This document shows, piece by piece, positions 51,234-60,889 of a stretch of 64,000 nucleotides of DNA. Below the pieces are notes generated by a model. The model ran no database searches. It was not told the DNA's origin and saw only the letters and a list, made by a program, of their open reading frames with translations. Numbering within the stretch: the stretch's first letter is position 1; each line of letters starts with the position of its first letter. Position numbers and translations under genes: made by a program. Source of the stretch: Oligoflexus tunisiensis (GTDB lineage Bacteria; Bdellovibrionota_B; Oligoflexia; Oligoflexales; Oligoflexaceae); assembly GCF_001748245.1 (NCBI RefSeq), contig NZ_BDFO01000001.1, forward strand, positions 3,216,499-3,280,498, given 5' to 3'.

Positions 51234-52103
51234 TTAATTCAAATCCCCATAGACAGGATCATCGTTCACCTGCTGACGCGTGACAATGAGATCGCGACGC
51301 GTAAATTCCAGAAGCTTTCTGGCTTCCTCGATCACAACGGCAAGATTGTTGAGCCGCCCTTTGCGTGGCATGGAACGCAGCAGTTTGGAGAGAACCAGAG
51401 CGGCTTCATCCAATTCGCCAGGCAGATCCTCGGGAATGGTCAGCTCCTCCTCATCATGAATGTCAGCAGGCGCCATTTCCATCTCAAGGCTTTCCTCGTC
51501 AGGAGGAAGCTCCCGTGGAGCGGATTTTTTTCGTTCGGTGCCGTTTGATTTTTTCGCTTCGGCTTTGACTTTGCGCACGGCCGCTTCGATCTCACGCTTG
51601 CTGCTGGTGGCAAGATTGATCTCTTCGGTCCCGACGCGCAGCAGTTCATGGTCCCCTTCCACCTGACTGATGCTGTCCTGGGGCGCCTTGCTGAGCGCGG
51701 TGATGGCATCCAGATCGTGCAGCTCGATAACCTTGGGATGCAGGGCCGCGGCGCTTGAGGTTTTAATGGTGCGAACCACGGTGGCTGGTGCGGGCTTGTC
51801 GAGAAACTTGATGGCCCGCTCGATCTTCTTCAGAAGGTCGGGCATGACAAGACCGGAATATTCCTGCAGCGAGAGACAGAGAGAAAGGACCAGCCGCGCA
51901 TCGTCGTGGCTGCGATTCAAGGTTCTTTCCAAGGCACCCACGATATGCTGAACCGGGGCCGCGTTTTCCGGCGCGACATCAAGGGAGGAACAGAGTTTTT
52001 CGCTAAACCGCGAAGACACAGGTTCTATGCTGATCCCTGCGGCCTCGGCGCGATCGAGGACGCTCTTGACATGACTGGCCACGCTTCCCAAAGAAGAACT
52101 CAT
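51234..52103 (-). CDS. Cytoplasmic protein of unknown function, charged
   Basis: The 289-residue product has no signal peptide or membrane span. The N-terminal 115 residues are helical ('VKSVLDRAEAAGISIEPV', 'IVGALERTLNRSHDDARLVLSLCLSL'). A highly charged middle follows, with a Lys-rich then Glu-rich stretch (about 170-225), and a helical C-terminus ('AALVLSKLLRSMPRKGRLNNLAVVIEEARKLLEF'). I recognise no domain. It is read in the same direction as the neighbouring DISM kinase, with 135 nt between them. Confidence 0.5.
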   Translation of the reverse strand: MSSSLGSVASHVKSVLDRAEAAGISIEPVSSRFSEKLCSSLDVAPENAAPVQHIVGALERTLNRSHDDARLVLSLCLSLQEYSGLVMPDLLKKIERAIKFLDKPAPATVVRTIKTSSAAALHPKVIELHDLDAITALSKAPQDSISQVEGDHELLRVGTEEINLATSSKREIEAAVRKVKAEAKKSNGTERKKSAPRELPPDEESLEMEMAPADIHDEEELTIPEDLPGELDEAALVLSKLLRSMPRKGRLNNLAVVIEEARKLLEFTRRDLIVTRQQVNDDPVYGDLN

Positions 52104-52232
52104 TTGGATACCTGTTTTTATTGGAGTAATACAGGATTTTATCCTTCATTCCCCAATCTTTTCAACCCATATTTTTCTGCGCGAGGGAAACGCGCGGGGG
52201 CAGGGTTCGCCCCCGGGCTTTGGCAGCCGGCT

Positions 52233-53147
52233 TTAGTGAAGAGGTTGTTCGCGGGGAAAATCGCGATCCCGAGTTGTCTCTTCCTTTGGCAGCGGACGGA
52301 CGGGAACATCCGGAGAACGTCCCGCGAGACGCGTGAATTCCGCAACGTCGTGAGCGCAGAAGATGTCGATGTCATGGCCGTGGAGTTTGACCAGCTCGCG
52401 CAGGCGGTTTTGATTCCACAGTCGACTGCGACGATCCTTTTCCATCATGATCTGATACAGAGTGAGCCCGGGCGTGCAGTGGGGTTTTTCAACATTCATT
52501 TCGCCTTCATAAAAATAAGCGTCACCCGCGTAGAGCAGCCATCCTTCGGCTCTTTGTATGGCGACACCTGCATGCCCTAATGTATGGCCAATCAGGGGAA
52601 GCATCAGGATTTCAGGCGGCAGGCCTTCGAGCGCATGGACCTTGGCGAACCCATACCAGCTTTCGCCGGACTCTGCGTGATAGGCGAGCCAGTTGCGTTC
52701 CGTGGACCATTGCTGGGGGCGGAAGCGCTGCCGATCGAGCCAGGTTTTTTGCGCCCTGGCCCCTTGGATTTCTGTTTGCATCATATGCACTTTGGCTGAA
52801 GGAAAATCATCGAGGCCGCCGGCGTGATCAAAGTCGAGATGGGAAAGAAGGATATGCCGCACATCGTCGGCGCGAAAGCCGAGGTTTTCGATCTGCCGGC
52901 GTGCGGTCATCTCGTCACGCAGGTCCGGCTTCAGCTGCTTGAGAAAGAATTCGCTGAGACGACTGTGCGGATCATGAACATCCTTCAAACCATAACCCGT
53001 GTCGACCAGCACCAGGCTGTCGCGTGTTTCAATCAGAAGGCAATGGCAGGTCAGATGCCCCCGCTGCAGAATCGAAGGCGTCAGCCCATCCATGAGGCGG
53101 CCTCCGAGCGGGCAGCTCGAGATACAGTTCAGGTGATGAATTCGCAT
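52233..53147 (-). CDS. MBL-fold metallohydrolase (lactonase-like)
   Basis: The 304-residue protein has the metallo-beta-lactamase fold: 'CHCLLIETRDSLVLVDTGYG', the metal motif 'SHLDFDHAGG' (His103, Asp105, Asp107, His108), 'LPLIGHTLGHAGVAI' and 'WLLYAGDAYF'. The canonical motif is HxHxDH; here the second His is Asp. The domain layout and length resemble N-acyl-homoserine-lactone lactonases and related hydrolases, but the substrate is not determined. The start at 53147 has 'AAAGGAAAA' upstream. It is divergent from the PAP2 gene. Confidence 0.78.
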   Translation of the reverse strand: MRIHHLNCISSCPLGGRLMDGLTPSILQRGHLTCHCLLIETRDSLVLVDTGYGLKDVHDPHSRLSEFFLKQLKPDLRDEMTARRQIENLGFRADDVRHILLSHLDFDHAGGLDDFPSAKVHMMQTEIQGARAQKTWLDRQRFRPQQWSTERNWLAYHAESGESWYGFAKVHALEGLPPEILMLPLIGHTLGHAGVAIQRAEGWLLYAGDAYFYEGEMNVEKPHCTPGLTLYQIMMEKDRRSRLWNQNRLRELVKLHGHDIDIFCAHDVAEFTRLAGRSPDVPVRPLPKEETTRDRDFPREQPLH

Positions 53148-53247
53148 GGCTGTTTTCCTTTGGCTTAAACCTGCCTGCTCTCGCAGCAAGTTGCGGGCCA
53201 GCGAAAACCTACCTTTCGGGAAGGAAGGCAAAGTCTTTTAAAGAAGA

Positions 53248-53958
53248 GTGGAAAAAGCCGATAAGAGCGGCAATCGGTCCGGATATTTGCACGCACAGTC
53301 CCCTGAGGCGCTGTGGTCCGGCCCGCTGGAGTGGGGTTTGCGTAACACGGCTTTGCCATTGATCGCCGCCAAAGGCAGAATTCGCGCCATGGTGTGGGGC
53401 CTTCTGACCTTTTTGCTGGTTTATGGCGCGTTGGGCGCCTGTCCTTTAGGGCAACCCTCGTATCTGCCTTTGACGTCGGTTGACCGCGCGATTCCACTTC
53501 TGCCGTGGACTCTGCTGATCTATGCGTCGGACTATCCGTTTCTCCTTTGGATTCTTCTGTCCCTCAAAAACCCCGAGGATTTCAGCACCGCGTACTACCG
53601 GATCATTGCCGGCACAATCATGAGTTTCAGCGTGTTCCTTATTTTCCCAACCGTCTATCCGCGGCCATCGATACCGATGGAGCCCTTCTGGTCCGATGTT
53701 TTTCTTTACTTGCATTTTCTCGATCAGCCCACCAACTGCTTTCCTTCCCTGCATGTGTCGATCACCTTGATCGGGGCGGCGTCGCTCCACCCATGGAAGC
53801 GCTGGGTTCGCGTCTCCGGTTACCTGTGGGCGATCGCCATCTGTCTGTCCACGCTGACAACGAAGCAGCATTACGCGTTGGATGTGATCGGCGGGATGTT
53901 TGTGGCCATGGCCAGCATCTGGCTGACGTCACGGCTGGGCTTGCGGGGGAAGATCTGA
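53248..53958 (+). CDS. PAP2-superfamily membrane phosphatase
   Basis: The 236-residue protein has about six membrane spans. PAP2 catalytic motifs are visible: 'CFPSLHVS' (His169) and 'TTKQHYALDVIGG' (His208, Asp212). It resembles the sequence type found in bacterial sphingolipid or inositol phosphorylceramide synthase-like PAP2 proteins. It should act on a lipid phosphate at the membrane; the exact substrate is unknown. It begins with GTG after an 'AAAGAAGA' stretch. It is divergent from the MBL-fold gene. Confidence 0.75.
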   Translation: MEKADKSGNRSGYLHAQSPEALWSGPLEWGLRNTALPLIAAKGRIRAMVWGLLTFLLVYGALGACPLGQPSYLPLTSVDRAIPLLPWTLLIYASDYPFLLWILLSLKNPEDFSTAYYRIIAGTIMSFSVFLIFPTVYPRPSIPMEPFWSDVFLYLHFLDQPTNCFPSLHVSITLIGAASLHPWKRWVRVSGYLWAIAICLSTLTTKQHYALDVIGGMFVAMASIWLTSRLGLRGKI

Positions 53959-54121
53959 TCGCGCCGAAAATGCGGCCAGGGATGCTTATCTTTTTTTAAC
54001 GAAATCCGTGGGATATGTTAAAATTCAGGGCGCCTGTCACAAGGGGGAGGGCCGGCGCGTATATGCAGGTTGAAGCCGTGTTGAAATTCAAAAACACCCC
54101 CCTTTTTCGAGGAGTTTATTC

Positions 54122-54511
54122 ATGAAGGTTCTGGACCTTGTCTTTGCCGCCGCCACCCTCGCTCCCCTGGCGCTGCCCACGATGGCCCTGGCGGCCGAGC
54201 CGGCGATGAGCCAGGCGCAGCAGGGCTGGCAGAAGGTGGATAACAAGAAAGTCTGTATGGTCACCGATATGGTTTTCCCAAGGGATCAGATCCCGGTGCA
54301 GGTCGGAAAAAAGACCTATTATGGCTGCTGCGAAAACTGCAAGGCCACTCTCGGCAAGGATGAAAAGGTCCGCTATGCGGTGGATCCCGTGAGCGGCAAG
54401 CAGGTGGACAAGGCCACAGCGGTCATTGGCGCAGGCCCGGATGGATCCGTTGCCTACTTTGAAAATGACGCCAACCTCGAAAAATTCATCGCGCTGCGCA
54501 AAAAATCCTGA
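54122..54511 (+). CDS. Secreted TRASH-like metal-binding protein
   Basis: The 129-residue product has a signal peptide ('TMALAAEPAM'). The mature part holds 'KVCMVTDMVFPRDQIPVQVGKKTYYGCCENCKATL', which is a Cys-x-x-x-Asp ... Gly-Cys-Cys-x-x-Cys layout like TRASH/YHS metal-binding domains, and a C-terminal 'VAYFENDANLEKFIAL'. Such domains bind heavy metals such as copper. The ribosome site 'CGAGGAG' is ten nt before the ATG. It stands alone. A metal-sensing or metal-chaperone role is inferred. Confidence 0.7.
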   Translation: MKVLDLVFAAATLAPLALPTMALAAEPAMSQAQQGWQKVDNKKVCMVTDMVFPRDQIPVQVGKKTYYGCCENCKATLGKDEKVRYAVDPVSGKQVDKATAVIGAGPDGSVAYFENDANLEKFIALRKKS

Positions 54512-54514
54512 ATC

Positions 54515-54541
54515 GCCCGGGTGAGCCTCGCCCCCCCGGGC
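54515..54541 (+). terminator. GC-rich stem-loop after TRASH-like gene
   Basis: GCCCGGG and CCCGGGC form a 7-bp stem around a 13-nt loop, four nt after the stop. A competing stem (GCCTCG/CGAGGC) overlaps it. No T-run follows. Confidence 0.35.
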
Positions 54542-54646
54542 CGAGGCCTCTGCTCCCGGCAAATCCTGCCCCTGCATTTTCTCATCGCGAAACATGCTAG
54601 ACTTTCCTTATGCAGCCCAGTTTACTCATGGCTTTGAGGAGATGAC

Positions 54647-55819
54647 ATGCCTTTCAAATCAGCAAAATTCCTGTTTTTTGGTTTCGCATTTCTATGGCTT
54701 CCCGCCTGCAGTTCCAAAGAAGATAAATCCAACCAGGGTTATCTGATCAAAACGGAACTGCTCCGGATGAGCGACACGTCCTTGAATCTGACGAAGCCCA
54801 GGGGCGCGGGTCTGGTTCCGGACAACGATCGGTATGCCTGGACCAGCGACATCGATATCAAATCATTGAAATTGCCCATCCGTTCCATCGTCCTCTCGGA
54901 ATTCACGGGCGACTCGGGCACACAGAACCCTCAGGTTCTTTATTCCTGTGATACCGACTGCGATGTGGATCTGCTCGGGCCCGAACTGACCAACCTGCTC
55001 GACGATCAGTCCGTGCAGGTGACCGGAACCGGCACCTTCCAACAGGTTTCTGTTTCCTTCGGTGAAGGCACGGACAACTGGACAGGTAAAATCACGGCCG
55101 AGTTCACTCTGGGTGGTCAGACCTATTATACAAAGAGTTCCGGCGCGCCGACGACCACAGGTCCGGCCGAGGAATCCAGCTACACGGCGATGGGCGGTGG
55201 CTCCGTGAGTTATCTGCCAAGCCCGCTGGTCCTGGCGGAACAAATGGGGGAAGAGCCCGTCGAAGCTGTTCCGCTGACCATCAAACTTTACTTTAATGCG
55301 CTTTATACGGCCTTTGCCGTGGACAGCTCCAAGGTTTCTCCTGTCGCTCATCCGGGTGGCTTCTGTGTCGGCGATATGAACAACAATGAAATGACGCTCT
55401 GCACCCAGCGCCTTGTGGTGTCCGCTTCGACCCAGGAAGCGGCTCCAACCCGCGAGCGCTATATGATCAATGAAGCCTCACTGGCGACTCTCTACTTTGA
55501 TAACGACACGACTCCTCTGGGCGGCAGCCTGCAGCAATATCTGCTGGAAGGCTATCCCAATCGCGGCACGGTGAATGATGTGGATTTGACCGAACCTGGC
55601 ACGGACGGTGCTGCCACCAAGGCCTGGGCCTCGGGACCGATCTTTGGTTTCAGCGAGAATGCCGACGGCACCTTCCTCGTTTCGACGACCATCGGTGAAC
55701 CCAGCGCCAGCAACGAGAATGGCGGTTTCCGGGCGAAGGCCTTCAAACGGGAGACCCATACGGGCACCTATGAGACCAGCCAGGGGAATGAGTATTCCTA
55801 CAGTGCGGTGAAGTTGTAA
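54647..55819 (+). CDS. Lipoprotein of unknown function
   Basis: The 390-residue product has a lipobox ('LWLPACSSKED'). The mature protein is beta-strand-rich with Thr, Ser and Gly content typical of surface proteins ('VQVTGTGTFQQVSVSFGEGTDNWTGKITAEFTLG'-type stretches) and four Cys outside the lipobox ('YSCDTDCDVD', 'GGFCVGDM', 'TLCTQR'). No catalytic motif is recognised. 'GAGGAG' lies six nt before the ATG. It is convergent with the large helicase gene across a strong stem-loop. Confidence 0.6.
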   Translation: MPFKSAKFLFFGFAFLWLPACSSKEDKSNQGYLIKTELLRMSDTSLNLTKPRGAGLVPDNDRYAWTSDIDIKSLKLPIRSIVLSEFTGDSGTQNPQVLYSCDTDCDVDLLGPELTNLLDDQSVQVTGTGTFQQVSVSFGEGTDNWTGKITAEFTLGGQTYYTKSSGAPTTTGPAEESSYTAMGGGSVSYLPSPLVLAEQMGEEPVEAVPLTIKLYFNALYTAFAVDSSKVSPVAHPGGFCVGDMNNNEMTLCTQRLVVSASTQEAAPTRERYMINEASLATLYFDNDTTPLGGSLQQYLLEGYPNRGTVNDVDLTEPGTDGAATKAWASGPIFGFSENADGTFLVSTTIGEPSASNENGGFRAKAFKRETHTGTYETSQGNEYSYSAVKL

Positions 55820-55837
55820 AACCAGGATTCCAGACCG

Positions 55838-55857
55838 GGCTCTTCCCTTGAAGAGCC
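55838..55857. terminator. Strong stem-loop between convergent genes
   Basis: GGCTCTTC and GAAGAGCC form a perfect 8-bp stem around a CCTT tetraloop. It lies 18 nt after the forward stop and six nt beyond the reverse stop. T-runs are short, but the position fits a bidirectional terminator. Confidence 0.55.
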
Positions 55858-55863
55858 TTGCCC

Positions 55864-58800
55864 TCAGGTCCGCGCCAGCAATTCATCCATCCTGCGAATC
55901 AACAGCACAAAACTTTCCGAACGTTCATCCGCCAGCTCATGCAGAAAGACGAAGACCGGCTCCAGGGGAGGCGTGGCACGCTTCAGCTGGAAATAGTAGT
56001 CGGCGATGGCCAGCGTCGTATGCTTGTCCGTTTCAAAGGTCGCGAGATCGACAATGGCCAGAGACGGATGCCAGGGCTTGTTGCCGAGCAGCATCAGGTC
56101 GACCTTGCGTTTGGGATTTCCCACGACAACGCTGACCTGGGCCTGATCGAGGAGAGCCTGGTACTTGTCCCGGTATTTTTTGGTGAGGACCTGGCTGAGC
56201 ATGGCGCGCATCAGTTCCCCGCTGGACCGCTTCCAGGGCACATGCTCCACTCCGGGTCGGCGCTGGCGCGGCTCATATTCCGCAGCGGACTGCCGGGTTT
56301 TCTGATTCTGGTATACATTCCACAGGTAATCGACGATGGTGGCCGAGTCCTGCTTCAGGCTGTCAAAGCTTGCATGCAGATAATGATAGGCCCGCATCTT
56401 GGGACGACTCATGAGAACGTTCAGCTCCCCGCGCCGTTTATCAGGTTCATCGCCCTGACGGAAGGCTCGCATGTTCCCGCGATTGATATCCCAAAGATAA
56501 AAGATGAAGTTCCGTTCCTTCCCCTGCAGCGCGGCACCGGCTCCATCCAGAACGTCCTTGCCGCGATTCATTTTCGCCAGGAACTGCGGCTTTTTCTCTT
56601 TGATATAGGGTTCATTCTTCAAAAGGAAATAGCAGATCGCCACTTCGGTTTCGATATTGATAGGACGGCCCAGCTCCTTTTCAATCTTCTTGATGGTGCT
56701 GGCAATATAGTCAAAGAAGCGATCGATCAGATCCGTTTCAATATCCTTGAATTTGCCGCTGGTCGGCTTGGTGTGCGAGGTGGCGTCCTTTTCACTATAA
56801 TCCACCACGACGGCTGGCGGCATGTCGCGCCGGGCCCACTGCATGATCTTGAGCTGTGAATCGTAAACATACTTGTTCGAGTAGTCGATGATCTGGGGCG
56901 GACAACGGAAGTGTTCATCCAGCATGACCTCGGCCTGCTTGATGGATTTCACGAGGCCGAAGATATGCGAACCGCCGCCTTTCATGCCACGGGCCTGCGT
57001 CTGGCGCAGATGATCCTCCAGGTTGAAGGCCTGGAACAGAAAGTCATCCACGGGTGAATTCTTGTCCAGTACGGTCTGCCTGTCATCACCCACGACCATG
57101 ATCTTGCGCGCGCGGTAGAGCAGGGGAATGGCATCATCCACTCGACACTGACCGGCCTCGTCGATAATAACCAGATCGAACAGCTGTTCCTTGGCCGGGA
57201 ACAGGAAGGATACAGCCTGTTTGCGGCAGACCCAGACCGGGAAAGCCTGCACCAAAGCCTTCTGCAAATCCTGCAGGAGGACGACGCCCACGCCGTGTTC
57301 TATGGAAGAACATTCCTTCAGACCCTGCAGCAAGGTTTCGATGCTGGTCCAGGCGCTGGTCGCATGTTTTGCATCGCTGGCCCGACCGGCCTCGACGATG
57401 TGGCTCATGCGAAGCAGGAACAGCTCCTTGACGAAGCGGTCGCGGGTATCCTGCAGCTCCCGCATCCTTTGCAGATGCGTTTGAACCGAGGTGAGCTGAT
57501 CCTCCAGGATGAGCTGCGAGAAAATACCGGTTTCAAGCGCAAGAGACGGCGTGCCGGCCTTTTCCGGATGCATCGTCTCATGCATGCTCTGCATCTGCCG
57601 ACAAACGCGCTCGCTGTCCGGAGCCTTGCGCAGAGCTTCGAGCAGAATTCTTTGATGATCGAGGAACTGCCAGAGATCCTGCCACAGAGCACGGCAGGGG
57701 TGTCTGACGACACTCCAGAGTCGACGGGCCAGGGCCAGCACGGGCCATTCCTGCTCCGGGAACTCAGCACGCCATTGATCCCAGATGATTCGGGCAATGA
57801 TGGAATCCTCATGTTCGAAAAGAATGTGTTCCAGGCCTTCCTCATTGCGCGGTTTTTTCTGAAGCAGTTCCTCCACGAGGCGCAAGGCATCCTGATTTCT
57901 TTGGATATCCTGCTCGAGGGCCTTGCCATCAAAGGCAAAGAACTCATAGCAGCGCAGGAAGGTTTCATCGGCAAGTCGCGCGCGATCGATGATGAAATCG
58001 CGGATGATCTGAGTGTTCTGCGTATACTTTTGAGTGGGTGACTTTTTCTCGTGACGTCCGGCGCCGGCGAAGTCGAGGAATGCGATGAAATCGCGGATAT
58101 CCTCTTGCGTCGTTGGATGCGCGTATTTGGGAGCCACAAGGCGCCTATGGGCGGCCGGGGTCAGCTGCTCCTGCATGCGCTGATGAATTTCGCTGAGCAC
58201 GGCGTGCATCGCGTGGTCAACGGCAGCGATTTCATTTTGAATGGTGGCCTCTTCCTTGTCCGCATGGATATCGCGGCTGTTGTCGAGGGCCAGACATTCG
58301 GTCAACGCGGTCATCCACTGCTGCAGCGATTGGGAACCTTCCGGCACGCGATCCACGACCTTTACCGCCTGGCGGAAGAGGGTGAGATAGCTGCGCGACA
58401 GGGCGGATTCGCGGTCATGGCCCAGAAGGAATTCCCGGAGCTTTTCATCGAGGGCATGAATCGCCGCCTTCTGGTCACTGACCACCAGCAGGCGTTGCCC
58501 GGTGTTGATGCAGTGGATCAGAAGGTTCATGATCGCAAAGGTTTTCCCAGTGCCGGGAGGGCCTTCGAGCAGGACGATATCGTTTTGATTGAGCTTATGA
58601 AAGAGTTCCCGGGTGGACTGCGGCAGCGCGCCGGGACAGTAGATGCTTTGATAGAACGGCCTCGAGTCCTGCTGTCCCAGGATCTTCAGTTCCGGGGTTA
58701 AAAAGCGGCCGAGCAGGGAGCGGTAGAAACGCTCGGGGTATTCATCCGCGACGCTCTGAATGCGGTCGATATCGGCTTCCAGGGCCTGCAAAAGAGGTGA

Positions 58801-60210
58801 GGCTGCCAGCGAGGATTTATAGAGGGCGACGGAATCCAAATCGCATTCAATGCCGATCAATTTCAAACCGCCGAGGATCCCGCCTTTGCCGTTTTCGCCC
58901 GGCAGACCCAGCAGGATATCGCGCGTGCGCTGGAAGACGTCCTCCAACACCGGCAGCTGGCGATGAATGGTGATCTCGAGCATGCGGCCACGAATTTCGA
59001 TTTTCTGTGAGGTCAGGGTTTGAAAAAACTGTTCGAGGGGATCCATCCCGCTCGCATTCTCGGTGCTGAAACTTTCGACCAGCGAGGTCAGCGCCAGGTG
59101 ATTGAGATAGATCTCGGGCCGGCGCGTGGGATGGATGTGAATCAGACGTCCGGATTCCTCAACCGTGACTTTCATGTAGTAGAGAGGAAACCGAAAGGTC
59201 TTCATTTTCCCTTCGGTTTTGAAGATGGCGTCGATCATCTCAAAGCCGAGAAAGAGCTCGGCATTCCGATCCTGCAGAAAGGATTCGCGCAGGAAGGTGG
59301 CATCCTCGGTGGTCAGCTCACAGTCAAAGGGCAGCCGGCTGAGCGATTTGATATCGGATCCGCTGAGGGGCAGGGGAAAGGTCTTCGCATTGGCCTTGGC
59401 CCCGCGTTTGGTTTGATCATCAGCGGCCCGCAGCAGTTTTTCCGGTTCGGCGCTGCCCCCGCTTTGAAAGAGGGTGGCGTAGTCGACCGTATAGGATTTT
59501 TCGCCATCCTTCTGGCCCAGTTTTGGCTTGAATTTACCGGCCTGATTTTTTTTGGCATCGGCACTGGAACCCAGCGGCTGGACCAGCTCCAACGTGCCGT
59601 CCTTGTCTCCACTGAGATCCGGACGCTTTTCCCCGGCCTTGGAACGCATGAGCGGCACATATTCGTCGATCTGGGAAAGCACATCACGGCGCAGGGCGAG
59701 CTGGCTGGTGATGCTTTCGCTGCCGGCGGTAAAGGAAAACTGAAAGAGCTTATGGTAACGAACGAGGCGCTCAAAGACCTCGCTGGTGTGTTTCAGACTG
59801 GGATGATAGAAGATGCGGGCGAGGCCGGCAAAGGCCTCGATGGGCACCGTCAGGAAACCCGAGGATCCCTGCATTTTGATGCCGTCCTGAATGATGATCT
59901 TCTTCGTATCTCCGATGGCGGGGCGGAACTTGTAAACTTCCTTGTCACGGAAGTAGAGGGATTTTTCCACATCCTGCGGGACCTGGGAGCTTTCGAATTC
60001 CAGCTGAAAGAACAGAAAGGCCGCACGGAAGCGATCAAAAAGTTCGCGCGGGATGATCAGCCTTTCGTTTTTGCTCTTGTTGTCGAGAATGTAAACTTCC
60101 GAGCCCTCGGGCAGAGGCACGCGGGTCAGAAGGAAATTGAAGTCCTTGCTCAAGCGGAAACTCAAGCCGCTGTCTGCATCCCGTTTGGTGATTCGATTCA
60201 ATACTGCCAA
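55864..60210 (-). CDS. Very large SF1 (Upf1/DNA2-like) helicase
   Basis: The 1448-residue protein has helicase motif I 'LLEGPPGTGKT' (about 549-557), motif II 'VIIDEAGQC' (about 1012-1020), motif III 'MVVGDDRQT', motif IV region 'DEHFRCPPQIIDYS', and motif VI-like 'RGELNVLMSRPK' (about 1260-1270). The 540 residues before motif I and about 400 residues between motifs I and II (largely helical) are not assigned. The last 120 residues ('VSVVVGNPKRKVDLMLLG', 'SLAIVDLATFETDKHTTLAI') may be a degenerate PD-(D/E)XK-type nuclease fold. The TTG start at 60210 has 'GAGGA' seven nt upstream. It is the last gene of an operon with the MotA/MotB-like genes. It should unwind nucleic acid using ATP. Confidence 0.78.
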   Translation of the reverse strand: MAVLNRITKRDADSGLSFRLSKDFNFLLTRVPLPEGSEVYILDNKSKNERLIIPRELFDRFRAAFLFFQLEFESSQVPQDVEKSLYFRDKEVYKFRPAIGDTKKIIIQDGIKMQGSSGFLTVPIEAFAGLARIFYHPSLKHTSEVFERLVRYHKLFQFSFTAGSESITSQLALRRDVLSQIDEYVPLMRSKAGEKRPDLSGDKDGTLELVQPLGSSADAKKNQAGKFKPKLGQKDGEKSYTVDYATLFQSGGSAEPEKLLRAADDQTKRGAKANAKTFPLPLSGSDIKSLSRLPFDCELTTEDATFLRESFLQDRNAELFLGFEMIDAIFKTEGKMKTFRFPLYYMKVTVEESGRLIHIHPTRRPEIYLNHLALTSLVESFSTENASGMDPLEQFFQTLTSQKIEIRGRMLEITIHRQLPVLEDVFQRTRDILLGLPGENGKGGILGGLKLIGIECDLDSVALYKSSLAASPLLQALEADIDRIQSVADEYPERFYRSLLGRFLTPELKILGQQDSRPFYQSIYCPGALPQSTRELFHKLNQNDIVLLEGPPGTGKTFAIMNLLIHCINTGQRLLVVSDQKAAIHALDEKLREFLLGHDRESALSRSYLTLFRQAVKVVDRVPEGSQSLQQWMTALTECLALDNSRDIHADKEEATIQNEIAAVDHAMHAVLSEIHQRMQEQLTPAAHRRLVAPKYAHPTTQEDIRDFIAFLDFAGAGRHEKKSPTQKYTQNTQIIRDFIIDRARLADETFLRCYEFFAFDGKALEQDIQRNQDALRLVEELLQKKPRNEEGLEHILFEHEDSIIARIIWDQWRAEFPEQEWPVLALARRLWSVVRHPCRALWQDLWQFLDHQRILLEALRKAPDSERVCRQMQSMHETMHPEKAGTPSLALETGIFSQLILEDQLTSVQTHLQRMRELQDTRDRFVKELFLLRMSHIVEAGRASDAKHATSAWTSIETLLQGLKECSSIEHGVGVVLLQDLQKALVQAFPVWVCRKQAVSFLFPAKEQLFDLVIIDEAGQCRVDDAIPLLYRARKIMVVGDDRQTVLDKNSPVDDFLFQAFNLEDHLRQTQARGMKGGGSHIFGLVKSIKQAEVMLDEHFRCPPQIIDYSNKYVYDSQLKIMQWARRDMPPAVVVDYSEKDATSHTKPTSGKFKDIETDLIDRFFDYIASTIKKIEKELGRPINIETEVAICYFLLKNEPYIKEKKPQFLAKMNRGKDVLDGAGAALQGKERNFIFYLWDINRGNMRAFRQGDEPDKRRGELNVLMSRPKMRAYHYLHASFDSLKQDSATIVDYLWNVYQNQKTRQSAAEYEPRQRRPGVEHVPWKRSSGELMRAMLSQVLTKKYRDKYQALLDQAQVSVVVGNPKRKVDLMLLGNKPWHPSLAIVDLATFETDKHTTLAIADYYFQLKRATPPLEPVFVFLHELADERSESFVLLIRRMDELLART

Positions 60211-60232
60211 GATCTTATCCTCACCCGTTGGC

Positions 60233-60889
60233 TTACTTGATCAGCAGGGAAACCCTTCGGTTCAAAGCCCGCGCGGCCTCCAGATCGTCATCCTGGATGC
60301 CGCTCACCTCTTGAATGGGCCTTGTATCCGCGTATCCGACTATGCGCAGACGGCTCCCATCGAAACCCTCCTCCAAAAGCACATTGATCACACTGCTGGC
60401 CCGACGACCGCTGAGCGACCAGTTGTTTTCGAGGTTCGGTATGCCATCGATTTTAAAAATACGATGCATGGGGGCATCGTCCGTGTGCCCTTCCACATCA
60501 ATGGTATAGGAGGTGCTTTTAATGATATTCAGTATCGGCATCAGAGGATCAATGGCATTGTCCTTGAGTTTGGCACTGCCGGAATCAAAGAGGGCGCCCG
60601 TGTCAAGGTCAAGCCGCACGCCATCCTCGGCCAGGTGAACCTTCACCCCCGGGATGCCGGGCTGTCCTTCAACGATTTCCTTGAGCTGACTCGCGAGTTC
60701 CACCAACGTGCCTTTGGTCGAGCCGGTGAAGCCGGCCTTGATTTTCTCGAAGGAGCCTTTATCGATCTTGCTCATCGAGATCAACATCAGGAAAAAGACC
60801 AGCAGGAGGACCATCAGGTCGCTCAAACCGATATAGAAGGCGGTTGTGGAGTTTTCCTCCGCGCCGCTATTCAATTCCTGCAGCTTCAA
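60233..60889 (-). CDS. MotB-like stator protein with OmpA domain
   Basis: The 218-residue protein has one membrane span ('FYIGLSDLMVLLLVFFLM') with Asp24 in the position of the proton-binding Asp of MotB, and an OmpA-type peptidoglycan-binding domain (about 110-215): 'YTIDVEGHTDDAP', 'NNWSLSGRRASSVINVLL', 'LRIVGYADTRP', 'NRRVSLLI'. The length and layout match MotB and the ZorB family. TTG at 60889 has 'GAGGAG' upstream; GTG at 60904 is an alternative. It overlaps the end of the MotA-like gene by about 23 nt. No flagellar gene is seen in the window. Confidence 0.82.
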   Translation of the reverse strand: MKLQELNSGAEENSTTAFYIGLSDLMVLLLVFFLMLISMSKIDKGSFEKIKAGFTGSTKGTLVELASQLKEIVEGQPGIPGVKVHLAEDGVRLDLDTGALFDSGSAKLKDNAIDPLMPILNIIKSTSYTIDVEGHTDDAPMHRIFKIDGIPNLENNWSLSGRRASSVINVLLEEGFDGSRLRIVGYADTRPIQEVSGIQDDDLEAARALNRRVSLLIK

